Positions 47,027 through 57,084 of a stretch of DNA of 64,000 bases are shown here, piece after piece. The stretch covers positions 1-64,000 of the forward strand of contig MWOO01000143.1 of NCBI GenBank assembly GCA_002025945.1. Direction: 5' to 3'. The position numbers and the translations under genes were made by a program. Position 1 is the stretch's first letter. Every line of letters begins with the position of its first letter. The stretch is from Prochlorococcus sp. HOT208_60m_813O14. Lineage in GTDB: Bacteria > Cyanobacteriota > Cyanobacteriia > PCC-6307 > Cyanobiaceae. The notes under the pieces are model-generated. The model had not been told where the DNA came from. It searched no databases and saw only the letters and a list, made by a program, of their open reading frames with translations.

Positions 47027-48202
47027 ATGGAATTACAACAAAAAACTAAAACAGATACTAATGGACTAATACCGCCTTATGGAGGGGAACTAAAAAATTT
47101 AATTATCAAAGATAAAAACCTTAAAAATGATCTTATCTCTAAAGCTACTTATGAGTTTGAATGTAGCGAGAGAAATGCATGCGATGTAGAACTTTTGATG
47201 GTTGGAGCTTTTTCTCCATTGGAAGGTTTTATGGATGAAAATAACTACAATTCGGTAATTAAAAATAATAGAAATACAAATGGGTTGCTTTTTGGCTTGC
47301 CTATAGTATTTGATTCAAATAATGAGAAAGTAAGAGCTGGAGAGACAATATTGCTCACTTATAAAAAACAAAAAATAGCAGTATTAGAAGTTAGCTCTAA
47401 ATGGGAGCCTGACAAATCCTTAGAAGCTGAACTTTGTTATGGTACTAATTCTTTAGATCATCCTGCTGTTAAGATGATTTTTAACGAGAGAGGGAGATTC
47501 TATATAGGAGGAAGAGTTTATGGTTTCGAACTCCCAATTAGAGAATTCCCCTGCAAAACCCCTGAAGAAGTTAGATCTACACTGCCATCAAATCATGATG
47601 TAGTTGCTTTTCAATGCAGAAATCCAATTCATAGAGCACATTATGAATTATTTACTAATGCCTTACTTTCAGATAATGTCTCCTCTAACTCAGTTGTTTT
47701 AGTTCATCCAACTTGTGGGCCAACTCAACAAGATGATATTCCTGGAAAAGTTAGATATTTGACCTACAAAGAATTAGAAGAGGAAATATCTGATGAAAGA
47801 ATAAAATGGGCTTTTTTACCTTATTCAATGCATATGGCAGGGCCAAGAGAAGCTCTTCAACATATGATAATAAGAAGAAATTATGGCTGCACCCACTTTA
47901 TTATTGGTAGAGATATGGCTGGTTGTAAGTCGTCGTCAACTGGTGAAGATTTTTATGGTCCATATGACGCCCAAAATTTTGCGAATAAGTGTGCAGATGA
48001 ATTGATGATGCAAACTGTTCCTTCAAAAAATTTAGTTTATACGAAGGAAAAAGGATATATAACAGCTGAAGAGGCCAAAGAATTTAATTATGAAATTATG
48101 AAACTTAGTGGTACTGAATTTAGGAAGAAATTGAGGAACGGCGAACCAATACCTGAATGGTTTGCATTCAAAAGTGTAGTAGATGTTCTAAGACGCTCTT
48201 AA
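47027..48202 (+). CDS. sat: ATP sulfurylase (sulfate adenylyltransferase)
   Basis: The 391-residue enzyme activates sulfate to APS, the first assimilation step. FQCRNPIHRAHYELF and LVHPTCGPTQQDDIP (nucleotide loop), plus GRDMAGCKSSS, are Sat motifs. It lacks a C-terminal APS kinase domain, the usual prokaryotic form. Lies 46 bases ahead of ftsH on the same strand. Confidence 0.95.
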   Translation: MELQQKTKTDTNGLIPPYGGELKNLIIKDKNLKNDLISKATYEFECSERNACDVELLMVGAFSPLEGFMDENNYNSVIKNNRNTNGLLFGLPIVFDSNNEKVRAGETILLTYKKQKIAVLEVSSKWEPDKSLEAELCYGTNSLDHPAVKMIFNERGRFYIGGRVYGFELPIREFPCKTPEEVRSTLPSNHDVVAFQCRNPIHRAHYELFTNALLSDNVSSNSVVLVHPTCGPTQQDDIPGKVRYLTYKELEEEISDERIKWAFLPYSMHMAGPREALQHMIIRRNYGCTHFIIGRDMAGCKSSSTGEDFYGPYDAQNFANKCADELMMQTVPSKNLVYTKEKGYITAEEAKEFNYEIMKLSGTEFRKKLRNGEPIPEWFAFKSVVDVLRRS

Positions 48203-48248
48203 TATTGTTTTATTATTAGTATTATAGATTTATTAAAGATTTTTTATC

Positions 48249-50102
48249 GTGAACAAACGTTGGAGAAACGTAGGACTTTATGTCCTAGCTGTCATTACTG
48301 TAATTTTCATTGGTACTTCAGTTTTTGATAAACCTAGTACTGAAAGTTCTACAAAGACATTGAGATATAGTGATTTTATAGAGGCAGTTCAAGATAAAGA
48401 AATCAGCAGAGTCTTGATATCTCCAGATAATGCCACAGCTCAAGTTGTTGAAAATGATGGGAGCAGGTCTGAGGTCAATTTAGCCCCGGACAAAGATTTA
48501 TTAAAAATTCTGACTGAGAATAATGTAGATATCGCTGTAACTCCTACAAAATTAGCCAATCCATGGCAACAGGCTGTAAGTAGCTTAATTTTCCCAGTAC
48601 TTTTAATTGGAGGCCTATTTTTTCTTTTCAGAAGATCCCAAAGTGGTAATGCTGGAGGTGGTAATCCTGCCATGAGTTTTGGCAAAAGCAAAGCTAGACT
48701 TCAAATGGAACCATCTACACAAGTAACCTTTTCAGATGTTGCTGGTGTAGAAGGTGCAAAATTAGAACTCACAGAAGTTGTAGATTTTCTTAAGAGCCCA
48801 GATAGATTTACGGCAGTCGGAGCAAAAATTCCAAAAGGAGTTCTTCTTGTTGGTCCTCCTGGTACTGGAAAAACATTATTAGCTAAAGCAGTAGCTGGAG
48901 AAGCAGGTGTACCTTTTTTCTCAATATCTGGTTCAGAATTTGTAGAGATGTTTGTTGGGGTTGGAGCTAGTAGAGTTAGAGATCTTTTTGAACAAGCTAA
49001 AAAGAATGCTCCTTGTATTGTGTTTATTGACGAAATAGATGCAGTTGGAAGACAAAGAGGAGCTGGTATGGGCGGAGGAAATGATGAAAGAGAACAAACA
49101 CTAAATCAACTCTTAACCGAAATGGATGGTTTTGAAGGTAATTCAGGAATTATAATAGTTGCTGCAACCAACAGACCAGATGTCTTAGATTCAGCTTTAA
49201 TGCGTCCTGGAAGATTTGATAGACAAGTAACAGTAGATCGACCAGATTATGCTGGAAGATTGCAGATATTAAATGTTCATGCGAAAGATAAAACTCTTTC
49301 AAAAGATGTTGATTTAGATAAAGTTGCCAGAAGAACACCAGGATTTACTGGTGCAGATTTAGCTAATCTCTTAAATGAAGCAGCAATACTAGCAGCTAGA
49401 AAAGACTTAGATAAAGTAAGTAACGAAGAAGTCGGTGATGCCATTGAAAGAGTTATGGCTGGCCCAGAAAAGAAAGATAGAGTAATCAGTGATAAGAAAA
49501 AAGAATTAGTTGCTTATCACGAAGCTGGTCATGCACTCGTTGGAGCATTAATGCCTGATTATGATCCAGTAGCAAAAGTCTCAATCATTCCAAGAGGTCA
49601 AGCTGGGGGTCTAACTTTCTTTACTCCAAGTGAAGAAAGAATGGAATCTGGTCTTTACTCTCGTTCTTACCTTCAAAATCAAATGGCTGTAGCCCTTGGT
49701 GGAAGAGTTGCTGAAGAAATAGTCTATGGCGAAGAAGAGGTAACAACCGGAGCTTCAAATGATTTACAACAAGTTGCAAACGTAGCAAGACAAATGATCA
49801 CTAAATTCGGTATGAGTGACAAAATAGGTCCAGTCGCTCTAGGTCAATCTCAAGGTGGAATGTTTCTCGGAAGAGATATGAGTTCTACAAGAGACTTTTC
49901 TGAAGACACAGCCGCAACAATTGATGTAGAGGTTTCAGAACTTGTTGATGTTGCCTATAAGAGAGCTACGAAAGTTTTATCAGACAATAGAACTGTTCTT
50001 GACGAAATGGCTCAAATGCTAATTGAAAGAGAAACTATCGATACTGAAGATATCCAAGACTTGCTCAACCGCTCAGAAGTAAAAGTCGCAAACTATATTT
50101 AA
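48249..50102 (+). CDS. ftsH: ATP-dependent zinc metalloprotease FtsH
   Basis: This 617-residue hexameric membrane protease is required for D1 turnover in cyanobacteria. Two N-terminal helices (about 8-24 and 113-127) flank a lumenal domain; AAA+ Walker A is GPPGTGKT (202-209), Walker B is [14 protein letters not shown], and the zinc site is HEAGH with a distal Asp in the C-terminal domain. Start GTG 48249. Which of the several cyanobacterial FtsH copies this is cannot be said here. Confidence 0.95.
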   Translation: MNKRWRNVGLYVLAVITVIFIGTSVFDKPSTESSTKTLRYSDFIEAVQDKEISRVLISPDNATAQVVENDGSRSEVNLAPDKDLLKILTENNVDIAVTPTKLANPWQQAVSSLIFPVLLIGGLFFLFRRSQSGNAGGGNPAMSFGKSKARLQMEPSTQVTFSDVAGVEGAKLELTEVVDFLKSPDRFTAVGAKIPKGVLLVGPPGTGKTLLAKAVAGEAGVPFFSISGSEFVEMFVGVGASRVRDLFEQAKKNAPCIVFIDEIDAVGRQRGAGMGGGNDEREQTLNQLLTEMDGFEGNSGIIIVAATNRPDVLDSALMRPGRFDRQVTVDRPDYAGRLQILNVHAKDKTLSKDVDLDKVARRTPGFTGADLANLLNEAAILAARKDLDKVSNEEVGDAIERVMAGPEKKDRVISDKKKELVAYHEAGHALVGALMPDYDPVAKVSIIPRGQAGGLTFFTPSEERMESGLYSRSYLQNQMAVALGGRVAEEIVYGEEEVTTGASNDLQQVANVARQMITKFGMSDKIGPVALGQSQGGMFLGRDMSSTRDFSEDTAATIDVEVSELVDVAYKRATKVLSDNRTVLDEMAQMLIERETIDTEDIQDLLNRSEVKVANYI

Positions 50103-50120
50103 CGCGCAATTTAAAATTTA

Positions 50121-50747
50121 ATGAATAATAAAGAAGATTCTTTTTCGGAGTACCTGAAAATTGAGTCTTTTTTTTTACTTATAAAACCTAAAGATAATAT
50201 TTACTCAAATACCTCTATAAGAAATTCATTTTTTGAAGAATTAGAAAACTTAGTAAAATTAGGATTAAAGAATATTGAAATAAGTTGGTCTAATAACGAA
50301 AATTGGTTCGATTTTGTATCCGATATCAAAATTAAATATCCCAGAATTAATTTAGGCTCTGCCTCCATAGTTAATAAGCAATCAATTGAAGATTCATTAA
50401 AAATTGGATTAAATTTTTCGATGATGAAATTTTGGGATAAAGATCTTTTCAATTACGCGCAGTCAAGAAATTATTTATTAATTCCTGGAATTAATAATTT
50501 AAAAGATCTTAAGGAAGCGATAGATTTAAATTGCAACATTATCAAAATTTACCCAATAAAAAGTAAAGATAGTTCGATAGATATACTCAACTATAAAAAT
50601 ATTAATTTCATTGCTGCTGGAGGACTATCAATCAATGATTTAAAAACTTATAAATCTTTAGGGTATAAAGCAGTTGTAATTGGAGATAAAGCTATCAAAA
50701 ATAAAAAATTTGATCCAAAAATATATGAATGGCTCAAAAATAATTAA
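50121..50747 (+). CDS. KDPG/KHG aldolase-like protein
   Basis: This 208-residue class I aldolase-like barrel keeps the key positions: Glu53 in NIEISW, PGINNL at 122-127 and the Schiff-base Lys142 in IIKIYPIK. It resembles Eda of the Entner-Doudoroff route, splitting KDPG into pyruvate and glyceraldehyde-3-phosphate. The sequence is AT-driven and divergent, so activity is inferred. It lies 18 bases after ftsH on the same strand. Confidence 0.75.
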   Translation: MNNKEDSFSEYLKIESFFLLIKPKDNIYSNTSIRNSFFEELENLVKLGLKNIEISWSNNENWFDFVSDIKIKYPRINLGSASIVNKQSIEDSLKIGLNFSMMKFWDKDLFNYAQSRNYLLIPGINNLKDLKEAIDLNCNIIKIYPIKSKDSSIDILNYKNINFIAAGGLSINDLKTYKSLGYKAVVIGDKAIKNKKFDPKIYEWLKNN

Positions 50748-50781
50748 GTTAAGGATAAATATAATCTATTGAACAAAACTA

Positions 50782-51879
50782 CTACTTATTTATTAAGTCA
50801 CATTGAGCATGATTTAGAAGCAAATGATCAGCAAGTACTAAAGCTACCATCGCATCAACCATGGGAACTGCTCTTGGTAGAACGCATGGATCATGTCTCC
50901 CTTTTGCTTTCATAAGTACTTCTTTACCTTGAGCATTTACTGTTTTCTGTTCTTTCCCGATGGTTGCTGTGGGTTTAAAAGCTATCTTCATCTCGATATT
51001 TTCACCATTACTTATTCCGCCCTGTATACCTCCTGAATTGTTTGATTTTGTTCTTAACTTACTAATATCATCAGACTTGATGAAGGCATCATTATGTTCG
51101 CTTCCTTTTAAATAAGTTCCAGAGAAACCTGAACCTATTTCAAAGCCTTTCGTGGCAGGCAAAGACATCAAAGCCTTTGCTAAATCAGCTTCTAATTTAT
51201 CAAAAACAGGCATTCCAAGACCAGAGGGGACATTTCTTACTAAACATTCAATAACACCGCCACAAGAGTCTCCTTGACGCTTTAATTCCTTAATTCTCTC
51301 GATCATTTCTGTTGATACCTTTTCATCAGGACATCTAACAATATTAGAATCTATTTTTTTGAGAGAAATCTTCTCTTTATTTATATCAGAATCAATATCA
51401 TGTATACGCTTTACCCAAGATAGTATTTCAGTGTTACAGAAGGTTTTTAATAATTGTTTTGCTACAGCACCAGCAGCTACTCTCCCAATTGTTTCTCTAG
51501 CAGAGGCTCTTCCACCCCCAGAACTTGCCTGAATTCCATATTTCAGATGATATGTAGCATCTGCATGAGAAGGTCTAAATACCTGCTCCAAATTATTATA
51601 ATCTCCTGGCCTTTGATCCTTATTTCTTACCAACATTGCTATTGGAGTTCCAAGTGTTAACCCTTTCTTTATCCCACTTAATATTTCAATTTTATCTTCT
51701 TCATTTCTGGGTGTCGTAATGTCACTTTGGCCAGGTCTGCGCCTATCTAATTCATTTTGTATCAGATTTATATCTATTTTTAACTTAGGTGGACATCCAT
51801 CAAGGATAACTCCCACTGCACCACCATGTGATTCTCCAAAAGTACTAACTCGAAAAATTTTTCCAAAACTACTACTCAT
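50782..51879 (-). CDS. aroC: Chorismate synthase
   Basis: The 365-residue FMN enzyme makes chorismate, the last shikimate-pathway step. [47 protein letters not shown] and RGSGFSG-like [11 protein letters not shown], then [17 protein letters not shown], are present. Convergent with the KDPG-aldolase-like gene; psbA and its terminator lie upstream. Confidence 0.96.
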   Translation of the reverse strand: MSSSFGKIFRVSTFGESHGGAVGVILDGCPPKLKIDINLIQNELDRRRPGQSDITTPRNEEDKIEILSGIKKGLTLGTPIAMLVRNKDQRPGDYNNLEQVFRPSHADATYHLKYGIQASSGGGRASARETIGRVAAGAVAKQLLKTFCNTEILSWVKRIHDIDSDINKEKISLKKIDSNIVRCPDEKVSTEMIERIKELKRQGDSCGGVIECLVRNVPSGLGMPVFDKLEADLAKALMSLPATKGFEIGSGFSGTYLKGSEHNDAFIKSDDISKLRTKSNNSGGIQGGISNGENIEMKIAFKPTATIGKEQKTVNAQGKEVLMKAKGRHDPCVLPRAVPMVDAMVALVLADHLLLNHAQCDLINK

Positions 51880-51937
51880 AGAAATATCAAATGTTTTATC
51901 TATATATAAACATTATATGAAACCAATTGAAAATTAA

Positions 51938-51965
51938 ACAAAAAAAAGCCCCCAAAAAGGGGGCT
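51938..51965 (-). terminator. Intrinsic terminator of psbA
   Basis: AAGCCCCC (51946-51953) pairs with GGGGGCTT (51959-51966) around AAAAA; on the minus strand a T run follows (A run 51940-51947 on the plus strand). It is about 20 bases after the psbA stop. Confidence 0.9.
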
Positions 51966-51987
51966 TGTTAGTTTAAGAACTTTAAGC

Positions 51988-53070
51988 TTAACCGATAGCT
52001 GGAGCTGAAAGAGCTACTGTTGTAGACTCAGCTGCTGCTAGATCAAGTGGGAAGTTGTGAGCGTTACGCTCGTGCATTACTTCCATACCTAGGTTTGCTC
52101 TGTTAAGAACGTCACCCCATGTAGGAACAATCTTACCGTTTGCATCAACAACTGACTGGTTGAAGTTGAAACCGTTAAGGTTGAATGCCATTGTGCAGAT
52201 ACCCATTGAAGTTAACCATACACAAACAACTGGGAATACAGCTAGGAAGAAGTGTAGACTTCTGCTGTTGTTGAAACTTGCATATTGGAAGATCAGACGA
52301 CCGAAGTAGCCATGAGCTGCAACGATGTTGTATGTTTCTTCTTCTTGTCCGAACTTGTAACCATAGTTCTGAGATTCTGTCTCAGTTGTTTCTCTGATTA
52401 GAGATGAAGTAACAAGTGAACCATGCATAGCTGAGAATAAAGATCCTCCGAACATACCAGCAACCCCAGCCATGTGGAATGGGTGCATAAGAATGTTGTG
52501 CTCTGCCTGGAAAACAAACATGAAGTTGAATGTTCCAGAGATACCTAGAGGCATTCCGTCAGAGAATGAACCTTGACCGAATGGGTATACAAGAAATACT
52601 GCGAAAGCTGCTGAAACTGGTGCAGAGTATGCAACACAGATCCAAGGACGCATACCTAAACGGTATGAAAGCTCCCACTGTCTTCCCATGTATGCTGAGA
52701 TACCAATTAGGAAGTGGAAAATTACAAGCTGGTAAGGGCCACCGTTGTATAACCACTCATCTACAGTAGCTGCTTCCCAAATTGGGTAGAAGTGTAGACC
52801 AATAGCGTTAGAAGAAGGAACAACTGCACCTGAGATGATGTTGTTTCCATATAGGAATGAACCAGCAACTGGCTCTCTAATTCCGTCGATGTCTACTGGT
52901 GGTGCTGCGATGAATGCAACGATGAAGCAAGCCGCTGCTGTAAGAAGGCATGGAATCATTAAGACGCCGAACCAACCAACATAAATTCTGTTGTTAGTTG
53001 ATGTTACCCACTCACAAAACTGTGGCCAACCTTTTAACAGCGAAGAACGCTGCTGCTGAATAGTTGTCAT
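51988..53070 (-). CDS. psbA: Photosystem II D1 protein
   Basis: The 360-residue reaction-centre subunit binds chlorophyll, pheophytin, QB and manganese. [15 protein letters not shown] (His ligand), [20 protein letters not shown] and [10 protein letters not shown] are canonical. Residue 131 is Gln (the position usually numbered 130, GRQWELS), the form cyanobacteria use for normal rather than high-light D1. The C-terminal processing site is NFPLDLA, then [15 protein letters not shown]. Base use is more GC-rich and codon-biased than neighbouring genes, as expected for high expression. Confidence 0.98.
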   Translation of the reverse strand: MTTIQQQRSSLLKGWPQFCEWVTSTNNRIYVGWFGVLMIPCLLTAAACFIVAFIAAPPVDIDGIREPVAGSFLYGNNIISGAVVPSSNAIGLHFYPIWEAATVDEWLYNGGPYQLVIFHFLIGISAYMGRQWELSYRLGMRPWICVAYSAPVSAAFAVFLVYPFGQGSFSDGMPLGISGTFNFMFVFQAEHNILMHPFHMAGVAGMFGGSLFSAMHGSLVTSSLIRETTETESQNYGYKFGQEEETYNIVAAHGYFGRLIFQYASFNNSRSLHFFLAVFPVVCVWLTSMGICTMAFNLNGFNFNQSVVDANGKIVPTWGDVLNRANLGMEVMHERNAHNFPLDLAAAESTTVALSAPAIG

Positions 53071-53085
53071 GAGTTCGTAAAGTAT

Positions 53086-53143
53086 GTCTCTAAATTGAGA
53101 CGTGTAAATAAAAACGGAAATAATTTCCGCTTCGAAGATTTTA
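53086..53143 (-). promoter_or_regulatory. psbA leader: two hairpins and a -10 box
   Basis: On the minus strand a TAAAAT (53143-53138) could be the -10 box. The leader then holds CGGAAA-TTA-TTTCCG (53129-53115) and GTCTC-AATTTA-GAGAC (53101-53086), the second ending 15 bases before the start codon. Such short hairpins can affect mRNA stability and ribosome access. The promoter call is weaker than the hairpins. Confidence 0.55.
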
Positions 53144-53258
53144 GACCAAAATCGCTAAAAATGTGTAAATATTTTTTCTTTAAGTAAACTTATTTTTTGG
53201 AAAACAGGAGAAAAGAACTTCCATGTCTTAAGATTTTCTTTGTTATTGAGGATACAAC

Positions 53259-53387
53259 TTGGTAATAATCGAATGGCTTCTTAACGGGAAAAGATCTAGA
53301 GAGGTAGTTTCCTTAAGAGAGGCTAAGCATAGAAGACTGCAATTAGAGGCTTTTGGAGCTATTATTTATTGGAGTGAAAGAATTTAG
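53259..53387 (+). CDS. Conserved small protein upstream of psbA
   Basis: A 42-residue frame, starting TTG 53259 after GAGG at 53248, reads VIIEWLLNGKRSREVVSLRE, then AKHRRLQLEAFGAIIYWSER. The composition is protein-like and the ribosome site is well placed. I think similar short proteins occur in marine picocyanobacteria, but that is from memory. Divergent from psbA. Function unknown. Confidence 0.6.
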   Translation: MVIIEWLLNGKRSREVVSLREAKHRRLQLEAFGAIIYWSERI

Positions 53388-53503
53388 GTTTTTAAGGTTT
53401 AAAAATTAGAAAAAAAATAAAAGTATTAAATATTAAATAAACTTATCTATGAAATAAAAAATCCTTATTAGTTTTCAAAGATTTATTGTTCCGGTTTCTT
53501 AAT

Positions 53504-54409
53504 TTAAAGACTTTCAAACTCTCGAACCCATTGTTTTTTGGAACAAATTACTTCTTTTTTTGTGTAGCTCATGGCAATTTTTTTTTCCTTATAAGCAACT
53601 TCTCCAATAAAAACAGGCCAAATCAATTGGTCACGTTCATATTTGTGGATTATTCCTTGGCTATCCAGAAATAATGGATCTCCTTTTTTAATCATTTTCC
53701 AATCTTGGTTTATTCTCTCAGGATGAATTATGCCATCAATATCTCCCTTTTCATCTCTTGGATAATCTATGCTCCCTTGATGAACGTGAACCACTAATTC
53801 CTTTGGAAGTTCTATAATTTTATTTTTTAATTTATCTATCTCTTCCCTTAGGGAGCTAATTATTAGAGAGAATCTATTTATGATATTTTGATCATAAAAA
53901 TTTTGTGCGACAGCTCCTATTTCAATAACTAAACCACATGGCCAAGCTTCTACAAGAAAGCCTGTTTGAGCTTTATCTTTTTCGTGCAAATAAATAGGCA
54001 ATCCAAATTTGTTCTGCAGTAATGCAGCTAAACAAAAATCTTTGGATCTCCTCCCATACATAACAATACTTGTTCCCATATTTGCAGTAGTAGTGTGCAA
54101 ATCGATTGCAATTTGACAGGGTTTAGATCCGTCAATTCCAAATTCATCTACTAAAAAATTGGCTCTATTAGTTTCATAAAAGCTATTCTTGTGTTGATCA
54201 AAATGCTTACTTTCTTTAAAAGATCTATTTAAATCTGCATCTATATATCTACAACCTTTTTCATAAGCAGCAGGATTACCTATGATGTACTCATACTCAA
54301 TATCATTATTTAGACTATTTTCCTTTTTATTAAATTGCTTAACAGCCCAAACAGGATTAATTTCATTCCCATGAGTGCCTGAAACGATAAGTATTCTTTG
54401 AACAGTCAT
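53504..54409 (-). CDS. Aspartoacylase/succinylglutamate desuccinylase family protein
   Basis: The 301-residue zinc hydrolase is of the AspA/AstE type. Zinc ligands are His13 and Glu16 in SGTHGNEINPV and His105 in AIDLHTTTANMG; Arg62 (DADLNRSF) binds substrate, and Glu163 (VIEIGAVAQ) is the catalytic base. It likely deacylates an N-acyl amino acid; substrate unknown. Divergent from the GST-like gene, 23 bases apart. Confidence 0.85.
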   Translation of the reverse strand: MTVQRILIVSGTHGNEINPVWAVKQFNKKENSLNNDIEYEYIIGNPAAYEKGCRYIDADLNRSFKESKHFDQHKNSFYETNRANFLVDEFGIDGSKPCQIAIDLHTTTANMGTSIVMYGRRSKDFCLAALLQNKFGLPIYLHEKDKAQTGFLVEAWPCGLVIEIGAVAQNFYDQNIINRFSLIISSLREEIDKLKNKIIELPKELVVHVHQGSIDYPRDEKGDIDGIIHPERINQDWKMIKKGDPLFLDSQGIIHKYERDQLIWPVFIGEVAYKEKKIAMSYTKKEVICSKKQWVREFESL

Positions 54410-54432
54410 TTTTTCTTTAAAAATAAAATTTT

Positions 54433-55398
54433 ATGCAAAATAAATACCTTATAAAGGCCTCCAGAAAATTCTGGTTTTGGTTTTGGACTCAATTAATGAA
54501 TGGCTTCGCGCCATCAGATTTACATGGTAATTATAAAAGGCCTAAAGGTATAAAAATTAATAGTGAATACGATATTAATAATGAGATTGGACAAATTTAT
54601 TTATTAGTAGGTCATTCTTGTCCATGGTGTCAAAGAACTTTACTCGTACACGAAATAAAAGATTTATCAAAAAAAGTTAAAGTAATTTTTTTAAAGGCAG
54701 ATGTTGAGCATGGCGAATGGATTTTCAATACAAAGATTAAGGGATGTATAAGACTTTCAGACCTTTACAAAAAAGCTAATAAAAAGATAATTTTTAGAGC
54801 AACATTACCTCTTTTAATTAGCTTTGTAAAAGATGAAGTAAATATTCTTTCTAATGAAAGTTCACAGATTATGAGACTACTCAATTCAATAAAAAGTGAA
54901 TCAACATATCAGGCATTAAGTATTAAAGATGGTAATCAAAAATTTTTAGATTTAATTAATAACAGCATTAATGATGGCGTATATAAATGTGGTTTCGCCA
55001 GAAACCAGTCAGCTTATGAAAAAGCAAGTAAAAATCTTTTCGCAGCTATAAATGATATTGAAAATTTACTACAGAAAAATAAAGGGGACTGGATATTTGG
55101 AGAAGATTTAACTTACGCAGATATTTACCTTTTTCCAACGCTTATAAGATGGGAATTGATATATAGCAAACTTTTCAAATGTACTGAACAAGAACTATCA
55201 AATTTTGAAAAGATTATTGAATGGAGATTAAAATTCTTTAAATTATCTAACGTAAATAGGACATGCTTCGACAATGAATGGGAAAAAGATTACTACAAAG
55301 CTTTATTCCCTTTAAACCCAAATCAAATAATCCCAGTTTTACCATCGCTAAAGGAAATAATGAAAGTAGAGACCTTTAAAAAAAATAAATCAAGTTAA
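54433..55398 (+). CDS. Glutathione S-transferase-like protein
   Basis: The protein has 321 residues. A thioredoxin-fold N-terminus contains LLVGHSCPWCQRTLLVHEI with a CPWC active site, followed by a helical C-terminal domain (WIFGEDLTYADIYLFPTLIRW). This is related to glutathionyl-hydroquinone reductases and omega-type GSTs, which reduce mixed disulfides or quinones. The redox partner and substrate are unknown. Confidence 0.8.
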   Translation: MQNKYLIKASRKFWFWFWTQLMNGFAPSDLHGNYKRPKGIKINSEYDINNEIGQIYLLVGHSCPWCQRTLLVHEIKDLSKKVKVIFLKADVEHGEWIFNTKIKGCIRLSDLYKKANKKIIFRATLPLLISFVKDEVNILSNESSQIMRLLNSIKSESTYQALSIKDGNQKFLDLINNSINDGVYKCGFARNQSAYEKASKNLFAAINDIENLLQKNKGDWIFGEDLTYADIYLFPTLIRWELIYSKLFKCTEQELSNFEKIIEWRLKFFKLSNVNRTCFDNEWEKDYYKALFPLNPNQIIPVLPSLKEIMKVETFKKNKSS

Positions 55399-55503
55399 AA
55401 AAAAAATGATGTTGTAATGAACACTTATTTAGTTCATAGATAATGCAATTTCATTAGAAATTAACTATGTTATGTATGTCTACTAAAGTACGAAAAGCTT
55501 AAA

Positions 55504-55722
55504 ATGAAATCCATTGACGAACACATCAAAAAAGATCAATCGGAAATCGAATCTGCGAAAGCAGAGGGCAATCTTCCAAAGGTCAGACATTTAACTGAAG
55601 AGCTAAAAGAACTCGAAGAGTATAAGGATCATCATCCAGAGGATAAACATGACCCTAATGCTTTAGAACTATTCTGCGATGCCAACCCGGATGAACCAGA
55701 ATGTCTTGTTTATGATGATTAA
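55504..55722 (+). CDS. CP12-like Calvin cycle regulator, C-terminal cysteine pair only
   Basis: A 72-residue acidic protein ends ELFCDANPDEPECLVYDD, with Cys58 and Cys67 forming the redox disulfide that locks GAPDH. The N-terminal cysteine pair and the AWD-VEEL core of standard CP12 are missing; a helical KSIDEHIKKDQSEIES region replaces them. Full CP12 joins GAPDH and PRK into an inactive complex in the dark; this form may bind only GAPDH. A bidirectional terminator follows. Confidence 0.85.
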   Translation: MKSIDEHIKKDQSEIESAKAEGNLPKVRHLTEELKELEEYKDHHPEDKHDPNALELFCDANPDEPECLVYDD

Positions 55723-55745
55723 GTTTTCTTTTGATAGATAATGCA

Positions 55746-55779
55746 CAAAAAAAAAGGGCTATAAAAGCCCTTTTTTTTT
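55746..55779. terminator. Bidirectional intrinsic terminator after CP12
   Basis: AGGGCT (55755-55760) pairs with AGCCCT (55766-55771) around ATAAA, flanked by an A run on the left and a run of nine T on the right. It can end CP12 (plus) and, from the other side, the small gene at 55793 (minus). Confidence 0.88.
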
Positions 55780-55792
55780 ATTTTTTAATTTA

Positions 55793-55975
55793 TTAGTAAT
55801 CTCTATTAAAGTCGGATGGGCTTCCTGTAAGTGAACATACAACCGACTCTTCATTTTTCATTTCCTTGACTTCTACAATTGGTCTTCCCATTTTCTTCAA
55901 AACCTCAATATCTTGAATGGTTTGACATCTAGCTATTATTTTTCCTTGTTGATCAAAGCAAGTATAGAAATTCAT
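55793..55975 (-). CDS. Conserved small protein
   Basis: A 60-residue frame reads NFYTCFDQQGKIIARCQTIQ, then DIEVLKKMGRPIVEVKEMKN. It is protein-like but I know no family. It ends 14 bases before the shared terminator, and starts 85 bases after obgE (start 57044 on the same strand, end 56061). Confidence 0.6.
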   Translation of the reverse strand: MNFYTCFDQQGKIIARCQTIQDIEVLKKMGRPIVEVKEMKNEESVVCSLTGSPSDFNRDY

Positions 55976-56060
55976 ATTTTGTTTAAAGAGGTATCTTATT
56001 TATGACTAATTTTCATTATTAAATCAAGTGTTTTTTTTACAAAAAAATTTTAAATTTAAG

Positions 56061-57044
56061 TTAGATCCTTTTCCATAGTTCAGAAAGCAGTGAAGATAAA
56101 CCTTTTTTTAAAGATGAAGAAATAACTAAAACTTTCTTTTTAGATAAATCTTCTAACTTTTTTGAAATTATTTTCAAATAATCATCATCTACCAGTTCCA
56201 TTTTATTCAATACTATTATCCTCTCTTTATCTAAAAGACCTTTTCCATATTTTTTTAATTCCTGCTCAATTATCTCAAAATCATGTAAAGGATTTTCTGC
56301 AATTGCATCAATTAAGTGAACAAGTATCTTCGTTCTTTGGATATGCCTTAAAAAATCATGGCCTAAACCCACTCCATCAGCTGCCCCTGATATTAATCCA
56401 GGAATATCTGCAAAAAGGCAACCATTCCCATCAATTTTTCTTACTACACCTAAGTTAGGTATTAGAGTTGTGAAAGGATAATTTGCGATTTTTGGACGGG
56501 CAGATGATACAACAGAAATCAAGGTGCTTTTCCCAGCATTTGGAAGACCTATAATCCCAACCTCTGCAAGAAGTTTTAGTTCTAATTGAACCTCCCATAT
56601 CTCGCCATCTTTTCCTTCAGTGAATGATTCTGGGGCTCTATTTTGATTACTTAAATAATAAGCATTACCATGACCACCTCTTCCTCCAATGGCAACAGTT
56701 AAACTCTGTTTATGTTTAGTTAAGTCTCCTAAAATAATGCCGGTTTTAATATCCCTTATTTCTGTACCGCAGGGTACTTTAAGGATTGTATCCTCACCTG
56801 AAGCACCTGTTCTCTTATTAGGACCTCCTTTATATCCATCTTCAGCAATTATTTCACGTTTGAATTTGAAATCTAATAATGTTTGAAGATTATTATCAGC
56901 CATCAAAATAACTGAACCCCCTGTTCCACCATTTCCCCCCGAAGGTCCTCCAGCAGGAACGAATTTTTCTCTTCTAAATGAAACTATTCCATTTCCACCT
57001 TTTCCAGCTTTAAGAATAATGTTTGCTTGATCAATAAATTGCAC
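56061..57044 (-). CDS. obgE: GTPase ObgE/CgtA
   Basis: The 327-residue GTPase of ribosome assembly has the glycine-rich OBG fold ([18 protein letters not shown]) and the G domain: G1 [12 protein letters not shown]2/G3 [13 protein letters not shown] and [18 protein letters not shown]4 NKMELVD. No long C-terminal OCT domain is present. Start ATG 57044, 40 bases after mutS2 on the same strand. Confidence 0.95.
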   Translation of the reverse strand: MQFIDQANIILKAGKGGNGIVSFRREKFVPAGGPSGGNGGTGGSVILMADNNLQTLLDFKFKREIIAEDGYKGGPNKRTGASGEDTILKVPCGTEIRDIKTGIILGDLTKHKQSLTVAIGGRGGHGNAYYLSNQNRAPESFTEGKDGEIWEVQLELKLLAEVGIIGLPNAGKSTLISVVSSARPKIANYPFTTLIPNLGVVRKIDGNGCLFADIPGLISGAADGVGLGHDFLRHIQRTKILVHLIDAIAENPLHDFEIIEQELKKYGKGLLDKERIIVLNKMELVDDDYLKIISKKLEDLSKKKVLVISSSLKKGLSSLLSELWKRI

Positions 57045-57084
57045 TTAATACGTTTATTAAATTGTTTTCTAGATATTTTAAATT

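Noticed and set aside
53115-53129. CGGAAA hairpin as the psbA terminator or a divergent terminator
   Set aside because: It precedes psbA on its own strand and the real terminator is at 51938-51965; the stem fits a leader element.
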